From contig JARHVA010001921.1 in NCBI GenBank assembly GCA_037957365.1, positions 1,853,501 to 1,917,500 on the forward strand: a DNA stretch of 64,000 nucleotides, in the 5' to 3' direction. A program made the translations under genes and the position numbers. Position 1 is the first letter of the stretch. Each line of letters opens with the position of its first letter. Below, one piece after another: positions 1 through 9,793 of this stretch. The DNA is from Torreya grandis. Taxonomy: Eukaryota; Streptophyta; Pinopsida; Cupressales; Taxaceae. Below the pieces are notes generated by a model. That model was given only the letters and a program-made list of their open reading frames with translations, made no database searches and was not told where the DNA came from.

Positions 1-59
1 GGGAAATTTTGCACTACTAATGAAAAGCTCAAATTCATTACTCTTCTTCACCATTACAT

Positions 60-800
60 TGACATTTTGGCATATTCTTATGATGACTTGAAATCCTTAA
101 AACTTGAAGAAATTCAGCATGAAATTCCTCATAAGACTAGGTCATTACCTCACAAGTAGAAGCAAAGGCAATACAATCCCAAAATATCAGGTACTGTCCT
201 TTTAGAGATTCAGAAGATGTTGAATGTTAGGATAATTTTTCCAATTCACTATTCCACCTAGATCACCAACATAGTTCCTGTAAGGAAAAAGAATAGATAA
301 ATTCATATATGTGTGGATTTCAGGAATCTCAATCAGTCTTCTCTAAAGGATAACTACCCTCTAGCTATCATGGATCAAGTGTTGTAACTAGTAACTGGCT
401 CAGAGATGTTATCAATGTTAGATGGTTTTTTTGGGTATAATCAAGTAGAAGTTGATGAAGTAGATCAACATAAAATTGCTTTCACTACACTTTGGGGCAC
501 ATTTTCATATCATAAAATGCCTTTTGGTTTGATCAACGCTAGCACCATATTCTAGAGAGCAATGGACCTTGCCATTAGAGATGAATTAGGGAAGTTCATC
601 ATGGTATATCTTGATGACTTAGCTGTCTTCTCCAAGCATCATCCTGATCATATGCATCATTTGCAACAAGTGTTGGAACACTGTCGACAATATGGTCTTT
701 CTCTTAATCCTAAGAAGTCAGTTTTTAGGGTTACAAAAGGTAAACTTTTTAGCCACATTGTATCCCAATAAGGTAAAAAATTTGACTCAAAAAGATTCAA
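60..800 (+). pseudogene. Reverse transcriptase of element A (broken)
   Basis: The enzyme copied element RNA into DNA in cytoplasmic virus-like particles. Visible in order are the pre-RT segment (YDDLKSLKL-like, about 80-110), the block IHICVDFRNLNQSSLKDNYP (300-360), LDGFFGYNQV (about 420-450), the PFGLINAS block (about 520) and the catalytic YLDD at 607-618, which is intact. The palm then runs through LNPKKS and stops in frame near 771. In-frame stops at about 158, 387 and 555 sit where relatives have Q or another sense codon, and TAG is the commonest. No start codon can be chosen because this is an internal polyprotein domain. It is clearly RT; only the clade is uncertain. Confidence 0.85.
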
Positions 801-1400
801 ATTTATCCAAAATCTTACTCTACCTGCTAGTAAGACTATAGTTCATTCTTTCTTTGGAAAGGTGAATTTTCTACGAAGGTTCATTCCTAAATTCATAGAG
901 AAAACTCACCACATTGTTGACATGATGAAGGGTAAAGCTAATTTTTTTTGGACTATAGAAGGCAAAAAAGCATTTTAAGATATCAAGAAGGCTATTGTTC
1001 ATGCTCCAATCTTGGTTTGCCCAGATTATGCCAAAGACTTCATGGTATACAGTTATGCTTCTGAGCATACACTTTCAACCATTTTGGTTTAGTAGGACAA
1101 AGAAGGTGTGGATTTTCCCATATCATTTATGAGATGCCCTCTCAAAGATCATGAATTTTAGTATTCAATTATGGAGAAGCATGCTTATTTAATGGTTAAG
1201 GTGGTAAAATATTTCTGGTTCTATATCCTGAATTCACACACTGTTATTCTGGTTCCTGATACCACAGTGAAGGATATTTTAACTTAGCAAGAGTTTGGTA
1301 AAAAAAGGGGAAATTGGATTTCTAAACTTCAAGAGTTTTATCTTGATATCAAGCCTACTAAGGTGGTGTGGGGAAGAGGTCTCTATCAATTGATTTCTAA
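800..1400 (+). pseudogene. RNase H and RT connection domain of element A (broken)
   Basis: The reading frame continues from RT into FFGKVNFLRRFIPKF (about 850-895), the usual connection segment after Ty3 RT. It then enters an RNase H-like stretch with YSYASEHTLSTILV (about 1050-1090) in place of the family's D-A-S core and MEKHAYLMVKVVKYF (about 1172-1215). The linker towards integrase (WISKLQEFYLDIKPTKVV, about 1318-1370) is typical of plant Ty3 elements. Several TAG codons interrupt the frame. The catalytic acidic residues are poorly preserved, so this copy would not be active. Confidence 0.75.
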
Positions 1401-2271
1401 AAGCGTACCAGAAGAAATAAGACATAAAGAGGTAGAGATTGATGACATGCCGACAGTTCTTTTTATTACTACTATTGATGAGTGGTATTTCAATATCACT
1501 CATTTTATTACCTATGGTGAGTGTTCTACTCATATGTCTTGTAAAGAAAAGAGATATGTTAAGTTGAAAGTTGCTAACTATGTCTTGTGGGATAATGGTT
1601 TATACAAAAGAAGCCTTGATGGGGTATTTCTTTGCTATGTGGATAAACCACAACAAAGTAAACTTTTGGAGTCCTTCCATAACTTGGCTTGTGGAGGAAT
1701 TTTTTTTTCACTTGTGACTACTCATAAAATTCTATGAGCTAAATACTATTGGCCTGCTCTATTTCAAGATGCATACAATTAGGTGTGTAGATGTGATTTG
1801 TGTCAATAGTTTGTTGGGAAATCCAAGTTGGTCGCATTACCCCTCAAACCTATGGTGATCAAAGAGATTTTTCAGTAATGGGGTATCGACTTCATTAGCA
1901 CCATGAACCCATCCTCAAGTTCTAGACATAACTATATCCTCATTGCAACAGACTATTTTACTAAGTGGGTGGAAGCCATTCTAGTCAAGCATGCCACTTC
2001 AGAAGTGGTGTGTAATTTCTTGAAGGAAAATATTGTTTCCCATTTTAGAGTTCCAAACAAGATTATAGAAGACAATTCCTCATGTTTCTCTTCTCAAGAG
2101 ATTACTGAATTTTGCTACAATCATAGAATTAATCTTTCCCACTCCTCAGACTATTATCCACAAGGAAATGGTCAAGCAAAATCAAGTAATAAAAATCTGG
2201 TTACTATCATCAGGAAACTGGTTGATGAAAATCAGAGGACTTGGCATAAAGTGTTGTTTAATGCTTTATGC
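1400..2271 (+). pseudogene. Integrase of element A (broken, 3' truncated)
   Basis: Integrase inserts the cDNA into the host chromosome. The N-terminal zinc-binding region is recognisable at about 1670-1810 (FHNLACGG, HKIL, YYWPALF, then CRCDLC), with one histidine replaced. The catalytic core follows: first Asp in WGIDFIS (codon 1888-1890) and second Asp in IIEDNSSCF (codon 2071-2073). The expected Glu is Lys (codon 2179-2181, in GNGQAKSSNK). The frame remains similar to integrase to WHKVLFNALC and then loses similarity at about 2271, where the antisense integrase of element B starts. The C-terminal domain and 3' LTR are missing. Confidence 0.85.
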
Positions 2272-2640
2272 CAAGGAAGTCTAAACCCCACTAGGAAAAT
2301 GGCCTTCCTTTAACAGCTGGTTGTAGAGGCATTGTTGCATGTACTTTTTTCTTGGCTAAAGCTTGGCATTTGTGGCATGTTCTCACATGAGCATGAGCAT
2401 ATTTGAAAAATGTTGGCCAATAATATCCCATTATTAAGATCTTATGGGTTGTGGTATTCCCAAAAGGATGAACACTACCTATCTTTTGATGCAAGTTCTC
2501 TAATATTTTTTTAGCTTCTTCTACATATACATGCCTGAGGTAAATACCTTCATAATTTATTCTATAAAGTACTCCCTTCTTAATCATGTAATGAGTAGCT
2601 TTGTGCCTCAAAGCTCTCTTCCTCTCTCTATTGAGATTAG
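2272..2640 (-). pseudogene. Integrase N-terminal zinc domain of element B (truncated)
   Basis: Minus-strand frame with the HHCC zinc-binding pattern intact: His residues in NLHQK and TTTHKIL, then YYWPTFF, then TCHKCQ. It is followed by the usual hinge MPLQPAV and the start of the catalytic core (PFS, stop, WGLDFLG), which contains the first catalytic Asp. Similarity ends at about 2272, so most of the core and the C-terminal domain are gone. The match to the integrase of G at 24390-24740 is close (shared blocks LKATHY.IK.GVLYR and YYWP). Confidence 0.85.
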
Positions 2641-2699
2641 GGGGAAAAATTCCTATAAGTAAATACTATATTATGTTAGTATACCATTCTTCTTTAAAT

Positions 2700-3300
2700 A
2701 CTTAAACTTCACATAGTTCTTCAACTATGATGCATGTATCTAGTTCAGTCATCAGTTGAACAATGCCTTACCCTTGAATGATCTTTATAGGCTTGATCTC
2801 TATGTCAGATTATTGTATCTTGGCCATATATTTTCCTAGCTCATTTTTTGATAGGATAAGCTTAATATTAGGATCAAGAATGATGGTAATGACTTTATTC
2901 CTCAAGATTTAGTGTCAAAACTTCTTCACTACTTTGACAAGGGCAAAAATATGCTTATCAATCATAGAGTACTTGAGTTATGCATCTTTTGGATTCATTC
3001 TCATGAACATGATTGGATTATTAGTCTCATCCTTCTTCTATGTGATGACAATATCAAATGAATACACTGAAGAAAATTAGTACAGGTAGAAATCATTATT
3101 GAAATTTTGATTGATCAGCATTAGAACCTATGATATTGCATCTTTAATGTCCCATAAGATCGTTTGGGCTTCAGTTGTCCATTCTATTTTGGCATCTTGA
3201 TTGAGCATTATGTTTAAGGGTCTGACAATATCTATAAATCTTTAGATGAACTTCTGTATGAAATTAATCTTTCTTAAGAATGATTTGAGCTCTTTCTTGC
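2700..3300 (-). pseudogene. RNase H of element B (broken)
   Basis: Minus-strand segment between RT and integrase. Readable blocks are WDIKDAIS, FYLY, PIMFMRMN, KYSMIDKH, ALVKVVKKF and ILRNKV, lined up one for one with the RH of G at 16600-16899 (YFMSTN, NYSLIDKQ, ELVKVVKKF, ILRNKVH). RNase H would remove the RNA strand of the RNA/DNA hybrid. Frameshifts and stops are frequent and the catalytic residues cannot all be located. Confidence 0.7.
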
Positions 3301-3990
3301 TATTTGGTGGCTGAATTTTTGAAATTTCTTGAATTCTATTTTGATTAATGGTGATCCCATCCTTGGTGATGATGTGCCCCAAAATCTTACCTTTAGTCAC
3401 TATGAATATGCTCTTCTTTAGGTTCAGTGAAATACCAAACCTTTTACATCTTTCAAATATGGATTATAGGTAACTTATGTGGTCCTTCTGATTCTTTAAA
3501 AATACCATAAGATCATCCATATAGATGATTATGAATTTTCCTATTAGTATTTTGAAAGCATTGTCTATGACACATTGAAAGGTTTCTCCTACATTTATTA
3601 GGTCAAATGGCATCCTCTTATATGTATAAGTTACCCACTTCATGGTGAACTCTGTCTTCATTCTATCTTCAAATTATACCAATACCTGATTGTATCCTAA
3701 AAATCTATCCAGGAAGGACATCATTTCAAAAATATTTACTATTTGTATCACCTCATCTAGAGAAGACAAAGGATAATTTTCCTTTTTAGAATCCTTATTC
3801 AAGTTCCTAAAATTGACACATAGTCTAATCTCACCATTATTCTCCTTTACTGGGACCAAATTGGCCACCCAGGTAGAATGTCAAACTAGGAAGATGATTT
3901 TTACATTTAAAAGCTTCTCCACTTCTCTCTAAATGAGATGATGCAAAATAGGATTGATTGGTATTTGTATATATTTGAATGCTTTATGAT
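3300..3990 (-). pseudogene. Reverse transcriptase of element B (broken, YMDD intact)
   Basis: Minus-strand frame with VANLVPVKENNGEIRLCVNF (about 3874-3815), NLNKDSKKENYPL, SFLDRFLGYNQV, a frameshift near 3665, RMPFDLINVGETFQ and the catalytic YMDD at 3523-3512, still intact. The palm then decays into LNLKKSI-like sequence at about 3430. It aligns with the RT of G through KENYPL/KDNYPL and LGYNQVLV. The two open pieces at 3868-3674 and 3661-3464 are parts of one domain. Confidence 0.85.
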
Positions 3991-3999
3991 TTGGCTTCA

Positions 4000-4499
4000 A
4001 GGGAATCATGTGAGTGATGATCTAAGAGTCATAAATTTTCATATCTTCATATGTCTAGGAATTGACATCCCTATATCAAGTAATTAAATACTTTACTTGT
4101 TGTCTCTCTTTTAGGGTGAAGCTAAGACCAATATTCACATAAAATTGGTTATGTTCATCTCCTAGATTTTCCTTTTTGAAGTTAGATTAATTAACTTTTG
4201 GTTATCTTAGATATTATTCTTAAGTATCTATGTCAAATGGTCTTTCTAAAGAGACCAAGCTAGTTGGAATTTGATTCTCTTTGAGTTGAAAAATGCCCTC
4301 TTTGTCTGATTCCTCTTGGTAGAGGTGATTAATATCCTTATCATCAATGATTTGGGACTTTAATTCCTGTAAATTGGTTATAAACTAAATAATCTACTAG
4401 TCATCATCAAAGACCTAGAAATTTTCTACGTTATCTTAAATAGAGTGTCAAGGCGCCAATTAAATTGAATTAGCAACAACATCAGATAATTCATTAGTT
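4000..4499 (-). other. aRH-RT linker of element B
   Basis: A minus-strand stretch of about 500 bases with broken coding similarity. It contains a segment like the pre-RT region of Tat elements (IPTSLVSLERPFDIDT, about 4285-4235), which corresponds to IPKGMIALERLFDQDKM at about 15540-15590 in G. After it come YEDMKIYDS and THMIPLKP just before RT. Its position after aRH and before RT shows that aRH lies upstream of RT in this element too. Confidence 0.65.
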
Positions 4500-4883
4500 A
4501 TCTAATTTTTCTCTCTAAGAAGTGCTACTATTTTGAAAGCTTTAAAGATTTCAATTAGGTCCCATGATCTATGCTTATATCTTTTCAAATATGATGGCTT
4601 GCATTGATACTTATTTATGAATTTATTGACCACCAACTCTGAGTCACTAAATACTAATATTTTGTTGACATTATTATTTAGTGCAAATTGTAGTCTCAAC
4701 ACTAAAGCCTCATACTCATCTTTGTTGTTAGTACATGGAATTTACAACCTGTATGATACCAAGAATTTTTACGTTATGGGTCAATTGGTTTGACTCCCAA
4801 ACATAATCCCTTCTTAGATCTATCACCATCAAATTGGATTCTATACTTGATTCTGAGTGGTAAAAGTATAAATACAAATGTTG
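4500..4883 (-). pseudogene. Archaeal-type RNase H (aRH) of element B
   Basis: On the minus strand the segment starts with IQFDGDRSKKG (first catalytic Asp in FDGD), passes a frameshift to DEYEALVLRLQFAL (catalytic Glu), then NKILVFSDSELVVNKF (second Asp in FSDS), and ends LLREKN followed by a stop near 4500. These are the core motifs of the extra RNase H that Tat elements carry besides their own RH. All three visible acidic residues are kept. The domain begins about 45 bases from the insertion point of G at 4883/4884, and its upstream neighbour, protease, is at 33024 and beyond. Confidence 0.8.
4879..4883. repeat. Target site duplication of element G, left
   Basis: TGTTG immediately precedes the left LTR. 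The right copy after the 3' LTR is GGTTG (33019-33023), four of five bases identical. Reading element B across the two flanks joins protease to aRH on the minus strand, which supports this as the insertion point. One mismatch is unsurprising at this age. Confidence 0.6.
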
Positions 4884-6917
4884 TGTTGAGGTCAACCTAC
4901 CCCTATTTTTCAAAAATTGGGACCGTTGAGATATTTTGAAGCTTAACCTTAAAAACTTGGCATGTTTTGATCATTATTTAGGATTTGAAGATCATCCACT
5001 TTAATGAGGTTGGTTCACTAGTTTATGGTTTTGATTTGAGATTACCAAATGTTGTTAATAATTGTTCTTTATGTATTTTAGTTACAAGTTTTGTGGAACA
5101 CTTGCTGGTGGATTCATGCTCCAAAACCCTAGTATAAACCCTTGGTTCAAGTTTGAATTTGAATTTGGGGGGAGCAAATTAGTGGGAACATTCTAAATTT
5201 ATTTTGGACTTAAGCCCAATTTTTATGTTAAGGCTTGGTCATGTTTTTTAACACAACTAAACTTTATCCTAAAATTATGCCTTGGTCCCTTTTATTCCCC
5301 CCCCTATGTTTCTTATATCTCTAATGTGGTTCAACGTTATGTTGGCAGGGTCCTCTTTATTTTTTAACATGGCCCAATTTTATGCTAAGGGTCCTTTTTA
5401 ATTTTCCTAGTAATATCCCTTTATATTCTCTAAGATGGTACCTTTAATTACCTACTTAGCCTAAATCTTTAATGGTAAGGCCCCATTCATGTTTATTAAC
5501 ACAAATGAGACCTTAGTCTAAATGCCTTAGCCTATGTTTCTTTTATCCTAGGTCCTAATTTAATTATTGTGCATCTTTTAGGATCTAATGATTCACACTT
5601 CCTCACACCTTTTGATCTAATAGAGTGAGGAAAAGCCCAAAAAATTGAGCACTTATACCTTCAAACCATTCATGTTCAAGCAACTAGATCATGATCAATG
5701 GTTCATGCTTTTTCATGGACTAAAGATTAGACAGAGCAAAGACATCATTAAAAATTCAAAGATTTAGAAGGTCCATGGAGTTGCCACTAGAACTCTCACA
5801 TTTGAAGATTAAAATCAAAGGGTCCCACATGTCAGAAGGAACCAGTCACAAGAAAACTCATGAATCATGATCAAATGACTCTCACTTCATCATGGTGTTT
5901 GATCTAATGGTAAGAAATTGACTTTGAGATCTTAAGAATATTTATGGATCCACTATGTGGTACTCTAATATTCAAACACATGAATTTGATGAGCTTAAAT
6001 TTGAGATTTACATGAATATCATTTGATGTCTATAAGGCCATCATTGATGTCTGCACAACCATCAATTTTGATCCCACCAAACCTAAAATACCTCATGAGC
6101 TTAAATTTTATGACTTCACGAATGCCATTTAATTGTGTAAGTGGATTCCTTTGACGTCCATGAGGCTATCAATATTAAGCTCATCTAACCTTTTTACTTA
6201 CACTAAAGGGGCATATTTTATGTCATTCAAAGGGCCATTTATGATCTAAAACTTAGTGTAAAATGATATAACCTAAGTCTTTTCACGTTAATTAATATGA
6301 AATATACCGAGGTAAAAGCATTTTAGCCTAAGTTATTTTATGTCTATACACTGACTTAAATCTTGTGTACCTTATAGGATCCAAAGGTTTGTGCTTCATC
6401 ATGATGAATGATACAATGATGTGAAATCATTGATGACTTTTCAATAGAGCCCTGAGAGCCCTTAGGCTTGACACATAGTGAACATGCATCTAATATGTGA
6501 CTGACAAAGGTACCAAAGCTCATAAAGCCTAGGAGGTGCCAAGTGGCATAACCATGAAGCTCGATACCAAAAAGGACCAATGATAAGCAAGGGCCTGGAT
6601 TAAAATCAAGAACCCACATTGATCAAGTGATTTTGATCCAATGGTTTAAAATAAAAGGCATTTTTGTAAATGCTAATGGCTAGTGATTTAAAGTCATTTA
6701 TGAAAAATGTTATGAAAGGTTTTAGATAGATGCCAGATAAGCACCATGCAAGCAGAAAATGATAAAATAAGAGATCTTGTGTGTTGAAAAATGCAAATGT
6801 ATAAAGACAAATGTCTAAATCATGTATAAAACAAACTCTAAATGAAATACTACCATTAAAGCTTCAAAACCCAAAACTTGCATAAAAAGGCCTTAAGTGG
6901 ACTTAGATTGATTACAA
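4884..6917 (+). other. U3 upstream part of 5' LTR, no gene
   Basis: About 2 kb of A+T-rich sequence with no readable protein. It matches 26669-28702. It contains homologous blocks such as runs of CCTTTTTA..., a region at 5985-6190 with repeated GACATTC/GATGTC and CATGAA words, and several short repeats of TAAGTCTTTT and TTAGCCTAAG. No promoter element could be identified with confidence. Confidence 0.6.
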
Positions 6918-7982
6918 TGAATTTAGAATAAGTTTAATTATGTTTTGAGCATGAAAGAGATAACATAAAGACCATTTTTAATATAATTGAGAGTAATTTT
7001 CAAGCTTTAGAAGCCATAGTATCTCATAAGTAGCAATATATGGATGAGATAGAGCTATATTTATCTATAGGTAATGAAGGGAGGGTCTTCAAGGATATAG
7101 ACCTAGACGTTGTTGTATTGAACACATGTAATAAGAATTACTTCAAGATCTTATCAACTAATGGGGAGATGCAAGCCATTACTAAAGAGGAACAAATATT
7201 GCTACTATGACCAGGAGGTACTATGACCTAGTTTCAATCCAGATGGCTAGTCTTCACCATGCAAATACCAAACTAGAGGTAATATAATATATTGACATCC
7301 TTGCTCCCATTTTAAATGATTTTAGGATTGAGTAGGGTTAGAATATCCATTAAAAGACCTTTAAAAGAGTAGCATTCATTTTCCCATTGGAATTTGAAAT
7401 TTATTATAAGCTCCCAAAACCCCAAGTGGATTTACCCACTATTCAAGAATGGACTAAGAAGAATGATCTTGACACTATCCTTAGGTTATGGTTGTTCCAA
7501 GGGAGCCATGTAATTTGAGACCCTATTGGAAACATCCTAGTTACCCAATTTAGAGAGGGAATTAGGGTAATTATGACCCTGTTAAATAAAATATTTGGAA
7601 CCCCTTCAACCACATTTGTCAACAAGAATTGGGTATCCTATGTCTACTTTATGGTAGAAAAGGGGTTCAATCCTCCCATTAGGGAGATGATTAGCATATA
7701 CCTAGGAAGGAAATTCACAACCATTAAGAAGAAGATTAACACTCAATTTTTTATGATGTCTTATCTATTAGATGCCTTACTAACCTCCACCCGAATCTCT
7801 TATATCATAAATTGGTCACCTAAGGGTAGGTTTACAGTCTCTCACCACTATTACAAGCTACACATATTCAAGTATAGGCATAACATGAAATTCATTTTTA
7901 TTGTGTCTACCTAGCTTTAGTATAAGTCATTACAAAGATTCATATGCCTAGGGTAAGCCCTTTAACCATGAAATATGTAGAT

Positions 7983-8073
7983 TACTTAGGTCAATCAAAG
8001 GTAGATTACTTTGATTTCCTAGGTGTAAATCACCTTGAGACATTTATTACAATTAATTAATTATTCTAACATT
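7983..8073 (-). repeat. Copia 3' LTR start, truncated
   Basis: On the minus strand a purine-rich tract (about 8085-8074) is followed by TGTTAGAATAATTAATT and a segment also found at 9793 downwards (TTATTAC, GGTGATTTACACC). Only about 90 bases remain before the junction with G at 7983. Confidence 0.65.
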
Positions 8074-8275
8074 CCCCCCTTAATTGATCATATCTTGAAG
8101 AGAAGAAGAGAGAATTCTTGAATGCCTCAAACTTATCACATGTAAGTGACTTCATGAAGTCATCTACACACTGATCGTAAGTGGGGCTATAATGGAGTTG
8201 TATGTTGTGTTGTTGAACATGTTCACGTATGAAATGAATATGAACCTCTATGTGCTTGGTTCTCTCATGAAACAC
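8066..8275 (-). pseudogene. Copia RNase H C-terminus
   Basis: A 69-codon minus-strand open frame containing FHERTKHIEVHIHFIREHV, then YSPTYDQCVDDFMKSL and CDKFEAFKNSL. This is the standard end of copia polyproteins (family form: HxRTKHI-HFIRE-V, then L-Y-PT-DQ-AD-FTK-L). It abuts the truncated 3' LTR as expected. Sequence to about 8450 on the same strand looks like weaker upstream RNase H. Confidence 0.85.
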
Positions 8276-8484
8276 TAAGTTGTGAACAAGATGTAGAACA
8301 CCCTAATTTTCATAATTTAGAATTGTAGGCTGAGTTTTTGGAACTCAAAGTCTTGAAAGAATATGACATATCTATATCACTTCATAGATAGATCCTACTA
8401 TAACATAATATTATACCTTTGTGGAAGATCTAGAAACATAATTCTACTTCTTACTTCCCCATGAAATCAAGCCAGATCCTAAAA

Positions 8485-8850
8485 ATAAAACAAATCTAGA
8501 AGTGGATTTCTTGTCATCAATAAAAGTTTGCATGACTCAACCTGAAGGATTTTTGGCACCTAATCAAGAACAAAAAGTGTGTAGGCTTATCAAGTCTCTA
8601 CATGCGATAAAATAGGCTCCCAAAGCCTGGTACATCAAGATTGATGAACATCTTTTACAACATGGATTCAATAGGAGTCCATATGATCCTAACCTCTACC
8701 TCAAAGAGCATGGGGGGAAGGTGTTATAGTGGTTGTTTATGTCGATGATCTAGTCATCACTAGTAGCACAGTGAAGATGATCAATGCAACTAAGAATGAT
8801 CTCAAGTGATCATTCAACATGATATATCTTGGACTACTACACTATTGATA
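8485..8850 (+). pseudogene. Copia reverse transcriptase fragment, inverted
   Basis: Plus-strand frame with MTQPEGFLAPNQEQKVCRL, KSLHAIK, APKAWYIKID, HGFNRSPYDPNLYL and, after a one-base shift, VVYVDDLVITSS, carrying the catalytic YVDD. This is the central part of Ty1/copia RT. It lies opposite to the LTR and RNase H pieces on each side, so the remnant has been inverted internally or joined from two copies. Confidence 0.85.
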
Positions 8851-9577
8851 ATGATACCAAATGAAATCTTCCAAATTGCACTCTACCTTTAAACTTTAAC
8901 TATGGGTGCCTCGGTGCTCTATTTTTAGAAAATGAATACTTTTCAAAAAGATCTCGAGGAGAGGAATCTAGTGATATAATATTTAATCCATGACTCTAAA
9001 AAAATTTCAAAAAAACTACTATTTTTTTTGTTGTTCCTCACTTGTTATACAAAATAAATACTTCAAAAAATCATAGAAAATCACTAGAAGCTCCATTTTT
9101 TTTTCAATTAGTATTTTTCTAATTAGAATTCAAAAAAATTACAAGATCATTTCTAAAGATTCTATATTTTTAAGATCTGACAAATAATACAAATTTTCAT
9201 CATAATGACATATACAATCATCTAAAAAACTTAGATCCATTCTTCCAGATCTATTCCTCCACCAATTTAGAATATGATCTTGACCAAAAATAATAAAAGC
9301 AAATTGAAAGATCTCAAATATGATCTCAGATCTGAAATTTAGCCCAAAATTTAATATAAATATGGCTAAAATTTATCAAAACAAAAAAAATATGCCTATT
9401 TTGATAACTATTATCCTTTTGAAAAATTGGTCAGAATTATAGCACCATTTTAGCTTGGGATGGCTAAAATTGGAGCAATGTGATGCATCCAAAGATCAAA
9501 AAAATCTCTCTCAATCTCCACAAAATCTCTAATGCTTTGAAAAGACTGCTCAATAATTTTTTGCTCTTGTACCAAAT
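8851..9577. other. Noncoding interior of the copia remnant
   Basis: About 730 very A+T-rich bases without protein similarity. On the minus strand a primer-site-like word TTGGTATCATTATC sits near 8867-8854 and a second, TTTGGTACAAGAGC, near 9576-9563. Both resemble the initiator-Met site TGGTATCAGAGC, and both follow TGGAAGATTTCA/CTGGATTTCA-like LTR ends. The segment may be leader or a duplicated LTR boundary. Confidence 0.4.
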
Positions 9578-9793
9578 GAAATCCAGAATAAATTACATTA
9601 ACTAAATTGAGAAAAACACTACTAGAGGTGCTTATTTATACAATAAGAAATGAGATTAGATGTCTTAATTTGTAGGAGATTACAACTAATCACACCTAGG
9701 AAATACCCCACCTAACTACCCAAGTCAATCAAAGGTGTAAATCACCTTAAGATATTTATTACAAATAACTAAGATTAATTAATTATTCTAACA
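9578..9793 (-). repeat. Copia 5' LTR (short)
   Basis: On the minus strand the segment starts TGTTAGAATAATTAATT at 9793, repeats the 8073-8025 sequence, and ends with CTGGATTTCA just before the primer-site-like TTTGGTACAAGAGC. This gives an LTR of about 215 bases, short for copia but within range. Confidence 0.5.

Larger units (their letters stand above)
1..2271 (+). mobile_element. Ty3/gypsy element A, pol fragment (RT-RH-INT)
   Basis: A stretch of decayed polyprotein reads on the plus strand as reverse transcriptase, RNase H and integrase, in that order, with stops and few frameshifts. The 5' part is cut by the window start. The 3' part stops in the integrase core near 2271, where minus-strand integrase of element B begins without a gap. 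No LTR is seen. No aRH-like block lies between RH and INT, unlike element C. The lineage is not certain; the spacing and the GKRGNWISKLQEF-like RH/INT linker resemble non-chromovirus plant gypsy elements. Confidence 0.85.
2272..4883 (-). mobile_element. Tat-like Ty3/gypsy element B, 3' half (aRH-RT-RH-INT)
   Basis: On the minus strand the order of domains is aRH (4883-4500), linker, RT (about 3990-3300), RH (about 3300-2700) and integrase zinc domain (about 2640-2272). The 5' half of the same element (protease and gag) is found 28 kb away at 33024-35100 on the same strand. The missing interval is exactly the giant element G, so B was split by G between protease and aRH. Its amino-acid blocks match G more closely than element C, so B and G belong to related families. 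The 3' end is lost at the junction with element A. Confidence 0.85.
7983..9793 (-). mobile_element. Scrambled Ty1/copia remnant inside the 5' LTR of G
   Basis: The insert starts after AAATATGTAGAT, a point shared with the right LTR, and ends in TTAATTATTCTAACA, beyond which both LTRs agree again. Read on the minus strand, both ends carry copia LTR sequence beginning TGTTAGAATAATTAATT. One copy starts near 8073 behind a purine tract (AAGGGGGGAA) and is cut off at 7983; the other starts at 9793. Between them are a minus-strand RNase H end (8066-8275) and a plus-strand RT piece (8485-8850). The insertion came with loss of about 958 bases of the LTR. No target duplication was found. Confidence 0.75.
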
